Source: an uncultured Eubacteriales bacterium (GTDB taxonomy: Bacteria; Bacillota; Clostridia; Lachnospirales; Lachnospiraceae). Taken from it: 64,000 bases of DNA. The notes under the pieces are model-generated. The model was not told where the DNA came from. It ran no database searches and was given only the letters and a program-made list of their open reading frames with translations. Made by a program: the position numbers and the translations under genes. Within the stretch, counting starts at the first letter, position 1. Every line of letters begins with the position of its first letter. Where the stretch lies: the NCBI GenBank assembly GCA_949289145.1, contig CASEML010000082.1:1-64000 (forward strand), given 5' to 3'. This document shows positions 1 to 8,149 of the stretch, in pieces.

Positions 1-880
1 CCTCCACTGCTTTAATGGCTACTTCCGCCATGCTTTCATCAGGTTCGCGAGTAGTCAGATGCTGCAATAACATTCCCGGTTTACTTAATGCCGCTACAAT
101 TTTATTTTCACTTCTTCCTGCCAAGCGGATAAATTCATAAGATACTCCAGCAATAACCGGGACAAGAAGGATTCTAAGTATAACACGCAGCCATGGTGAA
201 TCGACTCTGATAAACAGAAAAAAAATAATACTAACCACCATAACCACCAACAAAAAGCTAGTTCCGCATCGTTTATGCTCTCTGGAACTTTTCATAACAT
301 TTTCTACATTTAATTCCAGACCATGTTCTATGCAATTAATACATTTATGTTCTGCACCATGGTACATGAAAACCCTCTGAATATCTTCTATTCTGGATAT
401 CAGCAGTATGTAGCCCAACAAAATCCCCACACGGATCACACCTTCTATCAGTGCCAATACCATGTCAGACACAATGACTTTTTTAAACAACCCTGCCAAA
501 AAGTATGGTAAAATCATAAAAATGGCAACTGCCAAAATGATGGATACAGCAACTGTCATTCCCATAATAAATTTTTCACCGAAACCGCCCATAAATTTTT
601 CTAAAGCTTTGTCCACTTTAGTGGGTTCCTCATCTTCCTCATAAAATTCCGCGGAATAAGTCAATGTGCCCATTCCTAAAATCAATGAATCTATAAAATT
701 AAAAATTCCTCTTAAAAAAGGAAGTTTAGTTAGTTTTTCATGTTTTACAAAACTCTTATGTACATCTTTTTTTACAATAATTTCTTTATCCGGCTTTCTC
801 ACAGCAACTGCATAGGTATCACCGTTTTTCATCATGATGCCTTCCATTACTGCCTGTCCGCCAATTCCTGATGACTTCAA
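1..880 (-). CDS. yqhQ: DUF1385 (YqhQ-type) membrane protein, 3' end outside window
   Basis: About 293 residues are visible and the C-terminus lies beyond the left edge. The reading frame gives the family hallmarks: VMEGIMMKNG at residues 11-20, HGAEHK at about 174-179 and EHKRCGTSF at about 201-209, with hydrophobic segments near 106-130, 140-162 and 208-250. DUF1385 proteins are conserved membrane proteins of Firmicutes that have been suggested to be metal-dependent; the biochemical function is not established. A TTG start at 880 is chosen because GGAGGTGAC lies 6-7 nt upstream, and the nearest ATG in frame falls inside the conserved VMEG motif. It follows rpmE and rho on the same strand, the order often seen in Clostridia, where prmC and prfA usually come next. 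Family identification is firm; the role is unknown. Confidence 0.9.
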   Translation of the reverse strand, partial: MKSSGIGGQAVMEGIMMKNGDTYAVAVRKPDKEIIVKKDVHKSFVKHEKLTKLPFLRGIFNFIDSLILGMGTLTYSAEFYEEDEEPTKVDKALEKFMGGFGEKFIMGMTVAVSIILAVAIFMILPYFLAGLFKKVIVSDMVLALIEGVIRVGILLGYILLISRIEDIQRVFMYHGAEHKCINCIEHGLELNVENVMKSSREHKRCGTSFLLVVMVVSIIFFLFIRVDSPWLRVILRILLVPVIAGVSYEFIRLAGRSENKIVAALSKPGMLLQHLTTREPDESMAEVAIKAVE

Positions 881-961
881 GCCATGTCACCTCCGTAATT
901 CTACTCTAAACGACAAAAAACATGCTCTGCTGCTTTCTATCGCTATCAATGTCCTGAATCA

Positions 962-992
962 AAAATAGGTTGAGATTATGCAACCTCAACCT
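962..992 (-). terminator. Intrinsic terminator after rpmE
   Basis: On the minus strand AGGTTGAG and CTCAACCT form an 8-bp stem with a 10-nt loop, followed by ATTTTTG. It lies 17 nt past the rpmE stop, so rpmE can be expressed as a single-gene transcript separate from the DUF1385 gene. Confidence 0.8.
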
Positions 993-1008
993 TATCTTTA
1001 TGTCAGAC

Positions 1009-1218
1009 TTATTTGTTTTCGCCCATACCATATCTCTTGTTAAACTGGTCAATACGTCCACGAGCCTTAACAGCTTTCTGCTGTCCTGTATAGAAAGGAT
1101 GGCATTTTGAACAAATTTCAACGTGAATATTTTCCTTTGTAGAACCAGTAACAAATGTGTTACCACAGTTGCAAGTAACTTCTGCCTGATAATATTCTGG
1201 ATGGATTCCTTCTCTCAT
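1009..1218 (-). CDS. rpmE: 50S ribosomal protein L31 (zinc-binding type)
   Basis: 69 residues, normal for bacterial L31, a large-subunit protein that bridges to the small subunit. The N-terminus [11 protein letters not shown] and the zinc-ligand cysteines (CNCG near residues 17-20, [10 protein letters not shown] near 37-46) mark the C+ zinc-binding form. The ATG at 1218 is preferred over an upstream in-frame GTG at 1227, because AGAGGTG is the ribosome binding site and overlaps that GTG; the ATG sits 6 nt beyond it. The gene has its own promoter between itself and rho and its own terminator. Its leader holds one copy of the dispersed palindrome described at 1251. Confidence 0.96.
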   Translation of the reverse strand: MREGIHPEYYQAEVTCNCGNTFVTGSTKENIHVEICSKCHPFYTGQQKAVKARGRIDQFNKRYGMGENK

Positions 1219-1250
1219 TCGTTTCACCTCTTTACCAATTTCTTATAGCT

Positions 1251-1285
1251 ACCATAGAAAGCACGCTTCGTAGACTTTCTATTTT
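1251..1285. repeat. Dispersed 35-nt palindrome, copy 1
   Basis: Arms ACCATAGAAAG and CTTTCTATTTT enclose a short core beginning GCACGCTTCG. Four similar elements occur at 25394, 33567, 36184 and 54251, always in the same orientation on the plus strand. This copy sits in the 5' leader of rpmE, 33 nt upstream of the start codon. It could fold in the rpmE mRNA. Confidence 0.8.
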
Positions 1286-1331
1286 CTAAATCAACGCTTT
1301 GTCGATTTCATTTCTCATAAACAGCTTTCTA

Positions 1332-1360
1332 AGTATATCACAGTCTTTTATAAAGTGCAA
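1332..1360 (-). promoter_or_regulatory. SigA-type promoter of rpmE
   Basis: Minus-strand TTGCAC, 17-nt spacer, TATACT. It lies immediately downstream of the rho stop codon and gives rpmE a leader of about 105 nt containing a small hairpin (AAATCGAC/GTTGATTT) and the dispersed palindrome. Confidence 0.75.
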
Positions 1361-1367
1361 GTTATTT

Positions 1368-2756
1368 TTATAATAATTTTGTCTTTTTTACCATCTGTAT
1401 AAATTCTTCATTATTTTTCGTCTTTACAAAAAGGTTTAAAATAGACTCCACTGCTTCGTCAGATTTTAAGCCGTTTAATGCCTTACGCATGATATATACA
1501 GCTTCCTGCTCTTCCTTGGTCAGCAACAAATCTTCCCTTCTGGTACTGGACTTTGGAATGTCAATGGCCGGAAAAATTCTTTTTTCGGAGAGTTTTCTGT
1601 CCAATACCAGTTCCATGTTGCCTGTACCCTTGAATTCTTCGTAAATAACATCATCCATACGGCTTCCGGTATCTACCAATGCTGTTGCTAAAATAGTAAG
1701 ACTTCCGCCTCCACGCATATTTCTGGCAGCCCCAAAAATGCGCTTTGGCATATACAGTGCTGCCGGGTCAAGACCACCGGATAAAGTTCTTCCACTGGCA
1801 GGCACCACTAAATTGTAAGCTCTGGACAAACGTGTAATACTATCCAACAGGATTGTAACATCCTTTTTATGTTCCACCAGTCTTTTGGCCCGTTCTATTA
1901 CCATTTCTGACACTCTCTTATGATGTTCTGGAAGTTCATCAAATGTGGAATAAATCACTTCTACATTTGGTCCTTCCACATCCTCTTTTATATCGGTAAC
2001 TTCTTCCGGACGTTCATCAATAAGAAGTATAATCAAATGCATATCTGGATTATTATGAGTGATTGATTTTGCCACTTCTTTTAACAGGCTTGTCTTACCT
2101 GCTTTGGGCGGCGAAACGATCATTCCGCGCTGTCCCTTTCCAATGGGGGATAAAATATCCATGATACGCATGGAAATTCCACTAGAGGAAGTCTCTAAAC
2201 GCAATCTTTCATTCGGAAAAATCGGTACCATATCCTCAAAGTTACACCGCTTCATGGCTTCTTCAATCTTCATGTTGTTGATTGTTTTTATATATAACAA
2301 TGCACTGAACTTTTCAGAGGAAGTCTTTATCCTTGTATTGCCTTCAATAATATCTCCTGTTTTCAGATTAAATCTCCTAATCTGTGCAGGAGCCACATAG
2401 ACATCCTGCTCTCCCGGAAGGTAATTTAAAGCGGAGCGGATAAATCCATATCCGTCCTGAAGCACCTCTAAAATTCCTTTTACCGTGTGACCACTGTCTA
2501 ATTTTGCCAGCTCATTGGCATCCTCGATTACTTCCCCCATTTTTTGCTGTGATTTGCGTGGTTTTTCCTCCGAAGATTTTACGGAACCTTCTTCTGTTTT
2601 TGCAGGCTTTGGCGCCTTTACTGCTTCTTTTCTATCTTCTTCTAACATTGCCTCCACTACTTCTGATTTTTTCATAGTGGATACACCTTTAATTCCCCTG
2701 GTTTTAGCTAATTCTTTTAAGGTAGCCAATGATAATGATTCATATTTTTCTCTCAT
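1368..2756 (-). CDS. rho: Transcription termination factor Rho
   Basis: 462 residues. The order is an N-terminal SAP-like Rho_N helical region (1-45), a charged Lys/Glu/Ser-rich linker (about 46-80), a cold-shock RNA-binding domain with DGYGFIRSA at about 111-119, and the RecA-like ATPase with Walker [10 protein letters not shown] (215-223) and a Walker B strand ending [14 protein letters not shown]. Rho is a hexameric RNA helicase that ends transcription of untranslated RNA. At 462 residues it is longer than the 419-residue E. coli protein because of the linker, a common feature in Clostridia. AAAGGAG lies correctly in front of the ATG. Its own promoter lies at 2890-2918 behind a structured leader. 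Confidence 0.97.
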   Translation of the reverse strand: MREKYESLSLATLKELAKTRGIKGVSTMKKSEVVEAMLEEDRKEAVKAPKPAKTEEGSVKSSEEKPRKSQQKMGEVIEDANELAKLDSGHTVKGILEVLQDGYGFIRSALNYLPGEQDVYVAPAQIRRFNLKTGDIIEGNTRIKTSSEKFSALLYIKTINNMKIEEAMKRCNFEDMVPIFPNERLRLETSSSGISMRIMDILSPIGKGQRGMIVSPPKAGKTSLLKEVAKSITHNNPDMHLIILLIDERPEEVTDIKEDVEGPNVEVIYSTFDELPEHHKRVSEMVIERAKRLVEHKKDVTILLDSITRLSRAYNLVVPASGRTLSGGLDPAALYMPKRIFGAARNMRGGGSLTILATALVDTGSRMDDVIYEEFKGTGNMELVLDRKLSEKRIFPAIDIPKSSTRREDLLLTKEEQEAVYIMRKALNGLKSDEAVESILNLFVKTKNNEEFIQMVKKTKLL

Positions 2757-2918
2757 ACTTACTCCTTTAAATCTCCTATACTAAAATTAAAATAAAACAC
2801 TTTTAACATTTATATTTTGTTGTGCACTTTCTCCTCCGGGGTAGGTCATCAGAACCGATGCACGATGCTCAGAAATTATCTCTTTTCATAGTATACCATA
2901 AGATAATAAATAACACAA
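2757..2918 (-). promoter_or_regulatory. rho promoter and leader
   Basis: Promoter on the minus strand: TTGTGT (2913-2918), 17-nt spacer, TATACT (2890-2895). The leader of about 125 nt contains a GC-richer stretch (2822-2875) in which GTGCA and TGCAC can pair around a segment holding CATCGGTTCTGATG and an SD-like CGGAGGAG that is followed by no start codon. Rho autoregulates in other bacteria; no known riboswitch consensus was recognised here. Confidence 0.55.
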
Positions 2919-2995
2919 AGGATAATTTTATTTCGTTAAATACCGCAGCGATGTAACATATCTATACTTACACACAAAGTTCCGATTAATCGCAT

Positions 2996-3183
2996 ATGAC
3001 TTATGAATCTGTATTAATGTGGACACAGCCAGCGGACAAAGTGGTTCCCCAGTATTCATTGTAGACTCTAGTGGAAATCCATATTTGATTGGAATGGATT
3101 CAGGTTCAAATAGATCTGTTAATTATGCAAGAAGACTGACTGACAGTTTATATTCATGGCTGAAACAAAATGGGTATTTATAA
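2996..3183 (+). pseudogene. C-terminal remnant of a V8-like (glutamyl endopeptidase) serine protease
   Basis: From 3019 to the stop at 3181-3183 the plus strand reads 54 codons that begin VDTASGQSGSPVFIVDSSG and end with a plausible C-terminus, WLKQNGYL. GQSGSPVF is the catalytic-serine motif of trypsin-fold V8/glutamyl endopeptidases, preceded by the usual Asp-Thr. The frame is closed upstream by TGA at 3004-3006. Residues continue weakly in the next frame from ATG at 2996 (MTYESVLM), which suggests a frameshift. The catalytic His and Asp region, about 150-200 residues, is absent, so the fragment cannot be an active protease. It has no ribosome binding site and lies just upstream of the malic enzyme promoter. 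Confidence 0.75.
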
Positions 3184-3196
3184 ATCATCTGACATA

Positions 3197-3225
3197 TTGC
3201 CCCTGTTTTTTCTTTGTGCTATACT
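3197..3225 (+). promoter_or_regulatory. Promoter of the malic enzyme operon
   Basis: TTGCCC, 17-nt spacer, TATACT, with the -10 about 55 nt in front of the start codon. Confidence 0.7.
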
Positions 3226-3281
3226 TACACATAGATTGAAAACAGATTTTCGATTAAATTTAGCAACGAAAGGTGAATGAA

Positions 3282-4436
3282 ATGACAACGAACGAAAAAG
3301 CACTTATGCTTCATGAACAATGGAACGGAAAAATTGAAACCACAGCAAAATCCAAGGTAAATTCCAGAGAAGATTTAGCTCTTGCCTATACTCCGGGTGT
3401 TGCGGAACCTTGTAAGGTCATTGCAGAGAATAAAGAGGCAGCTTATAAGTATACCATCAAATCTAATACAGTTGCCGTTGTATCCGACGGAAGTGCTGTA
3501 CTTGGACTTGGAAATATCGGTGCGGAAGCTGCTATGCCTGTGATGGAAGGTAAGGCGGTTTTATTTAAAGAATTTGGCGGTGTCAACGCTTTTCCTATTT
3601 GTCTTGCTACTCAAGACACAGAAGAAATCATTAGAACCGTAGTAAATATCGCACCTGCTTTTGGCGGTATCAACTTAGAAGACATCTCAGCACCTCGATG
3701 CTTTGAAATCGAAGAAAGATTAAAGGAATTACTGGATATTCCTGTATTCCATGATGACCAGCATGGTACTGCCATCGTGGTATTAGCAGGTATTATTAAC
3801 GCTTTAAAAGTAACCGGTAAAAAAAAGGAAGACTGTAAAGTAGTGGTAAACGGTGCCGGAAGCGCCGGCGTTGCCATTACAAAACTTCTTCTCCGTTATG
3901 GATTTATCAACATAATCATGTGTGATAAATCAGGTATTATCAATGAAAACACCCCTGATTTGAACTGGATGCAGAAAGAAATGAGCAAACAGACAAATCC
4001 AAACAAGGAAACTGGAAACCTTGCCGATGCTTTAAAAAATGCTGATATTTTCATAGGAGTTTCCGCTCCCGGAATCGTAAGTACCGAAATGGTGGCTTCC
4101 ATGAATAAAGATTCCATTCTATTTGCTATGGCAAATCCAGTACCAGAAATCATGCCCGATGCTGCTAAGGCTGCCGGTGCACGAGTTGTTGGTACCGGAC
4201 GTTCTGATTTTCCAAATCAGGTTAACAATGTGGTGGCTTTCCCTGGTATCTTTAAAGGTGCTTTAGAAGGGCGTGCCACTCAGATTACGGAAGAAATGAA
4301 ACTTGCAGCTGCTCATGCTATTGCAGGTTTAGTAGCGGATGAAGATTTAAATGATGAAAATATCTTACCGGAACCATTCGATCCACGAGTTGCTGAAGTT
4401 GTAAGCAATGCTGTGAAAGATCATATTCAGAGATAA
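3282..4436 (+). CDS. NAD(P)-dependent malic enzyme
   Basis: 384 residues, the short bacterial form without a phosphotransacetylase domain. It oxidatively decarboxylates malate to pyruvate and CO2 in the cytosol. Visible signatures are LAYTPGVAEPCK with the catalytic Tyr, KEFGGVNAFPICL, the metal-binding NLEDISAPRCFEIE and FHDDQHGTA, and the dinucleotide-binding NGAGSAGVA. A GTG at 3273 is also in frame, but AAAGGTG overlaps it and suits the ATG at 3282. The gene has its own promoter, and the radical SAM gene starts 3 nt after its stop. The sequence does not settle NAD versus NADP preference, so no gene symbol is given. Confidence 0.95.
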   Translation: MTTNEKALMLHEQWNGKIETTAKSKVNSREDLALAYTPGVAEPCKVIAENKEAAYKYTIKSNTVAVVSDGSAVLGLGNIGAEAAMPVMEGKAVLFKEFGGVNAFPICLATQDTEEIIRTVVNIAPAFGGINLEDISAPRCFEIEERLKELLDIPVFHDDQHGTAIVVLAGIINALKVTGKKKEDCKVVVNGAGSAGVAITKLLLRYGFINIIMCDKSGIINENTPDLNWMQKEMSKQTNPNKETGNLADALKNADIFIGVSAPGIVSTEMVASMNKDSILFAMANPVPEIMPDAAKAAGARVVGTGRSDFPNQVNNVVAFPGIFKGALEGRATQITEEMKLAAAHAIAGLVADEDLNDENILPEPFDPRVAEVVSNAVKDHIQR

Positions 4437-4438
4437 TT

Positions 4439-5347
4439 ATGAACTGTCCTTACTATTCATTAAATACTTATTTGAAAAAAACATATGGAGAAAAGCTGTA
4501 CAAGCTTTCCTTAAACGCAGGCATGACTTGTCCTAACAGAGACGGCACCCTTGATACTAGAGGGTGCATCTTCTGTAGTGAAGGCGGTTCCGGGGATTTC
4601 GCAGAAAATCCCATGGATTCCATCACCCAGCAGATAGAAGCTGCGAAACTACGTGTACAGCATAAAATGAAAGGAAACAGTTATATCGCTTATTTTCAGG
4701 CTTATACCAACACGTATGCTCCCATTTCTTATCTAAGAGAAATATATACCGAAGCCATTTCCCATCCTGATGTTAAAATTCTTTCTATAGCCACACGTCC
4801 TGACTGTCTTTCTGATCAGGTTATCTGCTTACTGCAGGAATTATGTTCCATAAAACCTGTCTGGGTTGAGTTAGGTCTCCAAACCATCCACGAAACAACC
4901 GCTAAATATATCCGCCGTGGTTATCCCCTTTCTTGTTTTCGGGATGCTGTAAAAAGGCTGGAAAAAGCCGGAATTCAGGTAATTGTACATATGATTCTTG
5001 GATTACCCGGTGAAACAAAAGAAGATATGATGACAACTGCTGATTATATTGCTTCTTTACCGGTACAAGGAATAAAATTGCAATTACTGCATATATTAAA
5101 AGGAACTGACCTTGCCAGAGATTTTTTTGAAAATAAGTTTGAAGTTTTGGAACTTTCACAGTATACTGATATTATAGTAACTATTGTAGAACGTCTTCCA
5201 AAAGATATGGTAATACATAGAATTACGGGGGACGGGCCTAAGAAGCTTTTGATTGCACCTCTTTGGAGCAGCGATAAAAAACGAGTATTAAATACCATAA
5301 ATCAGGAATTCAAACTGCGGAATACCTGGCAGGGCAAAAAAAGATAA
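4439..5347 (+). CDS. TIGR01212 family (YhcC-type) radical SAM protein
   Basis: 302 residues. The cluster-binding cysteines have the spacing of this family rather than CxxxCxxC: C31, C43 and C46 in CPNRDGT and GCIFC. Further radical SAM landmarks are the glycine-rich segment CSEGGSGDF and the WVELGLQTIHE and GLPGETKEDM strands. Family members are iron-sulfur enzymes of unknown substrate, related to the Elp3-like fold but without an acetyltransferase domain. It starts 3 nt after the malic enzyme stop with only a weak ribosome binding site, which points to translational coupling. Family call secure; reaction unknown. Confidence 0.9.
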   Translation: MNCPYYSLNTYLKKTYGEKLYKLSLNAGMTCPNRDGTLDTRGCIFCSEGGSGDFAENPMDSITQQIEAAKLRVQHKMKGNSYIAYFQAYTNTYAPISYLREIYTEAISHPDVKILSIATRPDCLSDQVICLLQELCSIKPVWVELGLQTIHETTAKYIRRGYPLSCFRDAVKRLEKAGIQVIVHMILGLPGETKEDMMTTADYIASLPVQGIKLQLLHILKGTDLARDFFENKFEVLELSQYTDIIVTIVERLPKDMVIHRITGDGPKKLLIAPLWSSDKKRVLNTINQEFKLRNTWQGKKR

Positions 5348-5358
5348 GGGGGCTAACT

Positions 5359-5874
5359 ATGTCAGAACCATTTACACTATACAAATTGATTATACTTTAT
5401 ATGTTAAGTAAAGTGAATTTTTCCCTTTCCAACAGTCAAATCACAGACTTTATTCTGGACAAGGAATACACAGATTACCTGACTTTGCAGCAGGCACTGG
5501 CTGAACTTTTAGAAGTTAAACTCATTGGAGTTGACCCTTCCTCGAAAAATTCTCTTTATAATATTACAGAAGAAGGTATGGAAACTCTTGGATTTTTTGA
5601 AGATAGAATTTCCGAACAGATCAAAGAGGATATTGTATCCTACATAAAAAAACATGGCTATGAGTTATACAATGAGCGCTCTGTATTAGCTGATTTTGAA
5701 AAAAATGCTGACAATGAGTACGCTGTACGCTGCCGGGTTATGGAAAAGAAATCTCCACTGATCGACTTGACCATTACAGTGCCGACCTTAGAAGATGCTG
5801 AAATGGTATGCAGAAACTGGGAACAGGGCAGCCAGCCCATATATGCCTATATTATGAGTGAGCTGCTGAAATAA
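5359..5874 (+). CDS. DUF4364 family protein
   Basis: 171 residues beginning MSEPFTLYKLIILYMLSKV. The first 80 residues look like a winged-helix domain (YNITEEGMETL resembles the wing of PadR/MarR-like folds), followed by an alpha/beta C-terminal half. The match is to DUF4364, found mainly in Clostridia and not characterised in detail. A strong AAGGGGG lies before the ATG. It is third in the malic enzyme operon and is followed by a terminator. A DNA-binding role is inference from the fold only. Confidence 0.8.
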   Translation: MSEPFTLYKLIILYMLSKVNFSLSNSQITDFILDKEYTDYLTLQQALAELLEVKLIGVDPSSKNSLYNITEEGMETLGFFEDRISEQIKEDIVSYIKKHGYELYNERSVLADFEKNADNEYAVRCRVMEKKSPLIDLTITVPTLEDAEMVCRNWEQGSQPIYAYIMSELLK

Positions 5875-5887
5875 AATTTATCTCAAA

Positions 5888-5928
5888 GCAGTCTGGAAAT
5901 ATGAGTACACTTTTTCAGACTGCCTTTT
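5888..5928. terminator. Bidirectional terminator between DUF4364 gene and rarA
   Basis: GCAGTCTG and CAGACTGC form a perfect 8-bp stem with extra A/T pairing inside, followed by CTTTTATT on the plus strand. The two flanking genes converge here. Confidence 0.8.
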
Positions 5929-5987
5929 ATTCGAACTTTATCCTAAAACCACGCACTTTCGTTTGTTTCACATTAGTATCCAATTTC

Positions 5988-7313
5988 TCACTCCGCCTCA
6001 CGCTTGATTCGCTCCATATGCTCTTTGATATTTCTTTCATACCCATTATCTGAAGGCTCATAAAATACCTGCCCCACCAGTTCATCCGGAAGATATTGTT
6101 GTTTTACATAATGATTTGGATAATCGTGGGCGTATTTATATCCTATTCCGTGTCCTAACTTTGCTGCACCGCCATAATGTGCATCCTGCAGATATGGTGG
6201 AATGGCAGCTGTCTTGGCACTTTTCACCACTTCCATTGCTTTAAATATCCCATTGCAGGCTGCATTGCTTTTGGGCGCTGTCGCCACATAGGAAGCTGCC
6301 TGAGACAATATGATCTGTGCTTCCGGCATACCGATGCGCTCTACTGCCTGTGCCGCTGCCACAGCCACCTGCAGAGCCTGAGGATCCGCATTCCCCACAT
6401 CTTCCGAAGCGCATATCATGATTCTTCTTGCAATAAATTTAATATCCTCACCTGCATATAGCATTCGTGCCAAATAATAAAGAGCCGCATCCGGGTCGGA
6501 ACCTCGCATACTTTTTATAAATGCTGAAATAGTGTCATAATGATTATCCCCTGTTTTATCATAACGAATCACACGCTTTTGAATACAATCTTCCGCCACT
6601 TCCAGGGTAATTCTGATTTTACCGTCAGCTCCACGCTCCGTAGTCATAACCCCCAGTTCAATAGCATTCAAAGCCATTCTGGCATCCCCATTAGAGATAT
6701 CCGCCAAAAATTCTACTGCTTCTTCTGTAATTTCTGCATCATAAGCACCCATCCCCTTTTTTTCATCCTGCACTGCACGATAAAGCAGCTTTTTGATATC
6801 TTCTTTCTCTAAAGGATATAATTCAAATATAATAGAACGGGATATCAACGCTCCATTCACCTCAAAATAGGGATTTTCTGTGGTTGCCCCAATTAAAATT
6901 AAAGTTCCGTCTTCTACAAAGGGCAGAAGATAATCCTGCTGTCCCTTATTAAACCTATGAATTTCATCTACAAACAGAATGGTTTTCCTGCCGTACATGC
7001 CAAGATTATTTTTTGCCTGTTCTACCACCGCTTCCATATCTTTTTTCCCGGCAATGGTGGCATTTATCTGGGTAAATTCTGCACTGGTAGTACCTGCGAT
7101 CACTTTGGCAAGAGTTGTTTTTCCGGTTCCGGGGGGACCATAAAAAATAACGGAACTTAATTTATCTGCCTTAATGGCACGATACAATAATTTATCTTTT
7201 CCAATGATATGCTGCTGCCCCACCACTTCCTCCAAGGTTTCCGGTCTCATTCTCGCCGCCAATGGTGATTCCTGTTTTAAATTTTCTTCCCGCATATAAC
7301 TAAATAAATCCAT
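5988..7313 (-). CDS. rarA: Replication-associated recombination protein RarA (MgsA/WHIP family AAA ATPase)
   Basis: 441 residues. The N-terminal segment SPLAARMRPETLEEVVGQQHI is typical of clamp-loader-like AAA proteins. Walker A GPPGTGKTT is at 59-67 and Walker B ILFVDEIHR at 112-120, followed by the sensor strand ILIGATTENPYFEVN. The C-terminal half with ADPQALQVAVAAAQA and YLPDEL is the RarA tetramerisation region. RarA acts at stalled forks with SSB and the replisome. AAGAGG precedes the ATG. The polysaccharide deacetylase gene lies 47 bp upstream on the same strand and may be co-transcribed. Confidence 0.96.
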   Translation of the reverse strand: MDLFSYMREENLKQESPLAARMRPETLEEVVGQQHIIGKDKLLYRAIKADKLSSVIFYGPPGTGKTTLAKVIAGTTSAEFTQINATIAGKKDMEAVVEQAKNNLGMYGRKTILFVDEIHRFNKGQQDYLLPFVEDGTLILIGATTENPYFEVNGALISRSIIFELYPLEKEDIKKLLYRAVQDEKKGMGAYDAEITEEAVEFLADISNGDARMALNAIELGVMTTERGADGKIRITLEVAEDCIQKRVIRYDKTGDNHYDTISAFIKSMRGSDPDAALYYLARMLYAGEDIKFIARRIMICASEDVGNADPQALQVAVAAAQAVERIGMPEAQIILSQAASYVATAPKSNAACNGIFKAMEVVKSAKTAAIPPYLQDAHYGGAAKLGHGIGYKYAHDYPNHYVKQQYLPDELVGQVFYEPSDNGYERNIKEHMERIKREAE

Positions 7314-7360
7314 TTTTATCCTCTTTTATCTGATTTGTTCTGCAACAGTTTCAAATTTTA

Positions 7361-8095
7361 TTATTCTAAAATCATTTCGTCTAAAGTTACGAACTCATAT
7401 CCTTCTTCTTCCAAAGTGTCAATAATCTGAAAAGTGGCTTCCACCGTACTTTCGTACGAATCATGTAACAATATTATATCATCTTCCTTTACTTTTGACA
7501 CTACCCTTTTTACCACCAGATCAGCGTTTTGACATTTCCAGTCTAAAGGATCCACATCCCATAGCACTACGATCATATTTGTAATACAATCTAAATTATG
7601 ACTCCATGCCCCAAAAGGCGGGCGCACGTAATTTGGGGTTTCTCCGGTGATTTTCTCAATCGCCTGATTTGTCTTTGTCATTTCCTGACAGGCCTCCACC
7701 TCTTTCATGGCATTTAACTGTACATGGGAATAACTGTGATTTCCTATCACATGACCTTCTTCCTTTATACGCTTTACAATATCAGGGTAGCTTTCCGCAT
7801 TTTTTCCCAATAAAAAAAAACTTGCACATACATTTCGCTCCTTCAATCCGTCCAAAAGCATAGGTGTATACTCTTCGTGAGGTCCGTCATCAAATGTAAG
7901 TGCAATTTTTTTCTTTTCCGTCACAACCTGTTCTTCCTTAGCCGAAGGAAGATACTGTAGCACCTTATGATCCATAAAGCTTCCTGTAGAAGCGTCGGAA
8001 ACAAAAATGATATGAAATAATAACAGAATGATATTTATACACCCCAACAAGCGCAACATTTTCATATCGTCCTTCATGTTCTGTACATTTTCCAT
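7361..8095 (-). CDS. Membrane-anchored polysaccharide deacetylase (NodB domain)
   Basis: 244 residues. A single hydrophobic segment at about 14-33 acts as signal anchor, followed by a short linker and a carbohydrate-esterase-4 catalytic domain. Motif 1 TFDDGP is at 67-72 (D69 base, D70 metal), motif 2 HSYSH at 120-124 (metal histidines), motif 3 RPPFGAW at 158-164. Motif 4 (IILLHDS) is near the C-terminus. Such enzymes remove acetyl groups from peptidoglycan or other N-acetylated glycans outside the cell. All catalytic motifs are intact. The start is uncertain because the ribosome binding site is weak; M7 or M11 are alternatives. The exact substrate cannot be read from sequence. Confidence 0.9.
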   Translation of the reverse strand: MENVQNMKDDMKMLRLLGCINIILLLFHIIFVSDASTGSFMDHKVLQYLPSAKEEQVVTEKKKIALTFDDGPHEEYTPMLLDGLKERNVCASFFLLGKNAESYPDIVKRIKEEGHVIGNHSYSHVQLNAMKEVEACQEMTKTNQAIEKITGETPNYVRPPFGAWSHNLDCITNMIVVLWDVDPLDWKCQNADLVVKRVVSKVKEDDIILLHDSYESTVEATFQIIDTLEEEGYEFVTLDEMILE

Positions 8096-8149
8096 CCTGC
8101 AATGCTCTTATTACATTTTACTCCATATACCTTTAAAATATGTTTTTAT

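Larger units (their letters stand above)
2962..3231 (+). repeat. 13-nt direct repeats flanking the protease remnant
   Basis: CTATACTTACACA occurs at 2962-2974 and again at 3219-3231. Each is followed by CGATTAA (2983-2989 and 3251-3257). The repeats bracket the decayed protease fragment. The second copy supplies the -10 of the malic enzyme promoter. The arrangement looks like a duplication or insertion scar. Confidence 0.6.

Noticed and set aside
462..644. Plus-strand frames inside the DUF1385 gene
   Set aside because: They are antisense shadows of a clear minus-strand coding region with conserved motifs.
6177..6461. 94-codon plus-strand frame within rarA
   Set aside because: His- and Cys-rich composition typical of an antisense shadow, no SD, fully inside rarA.
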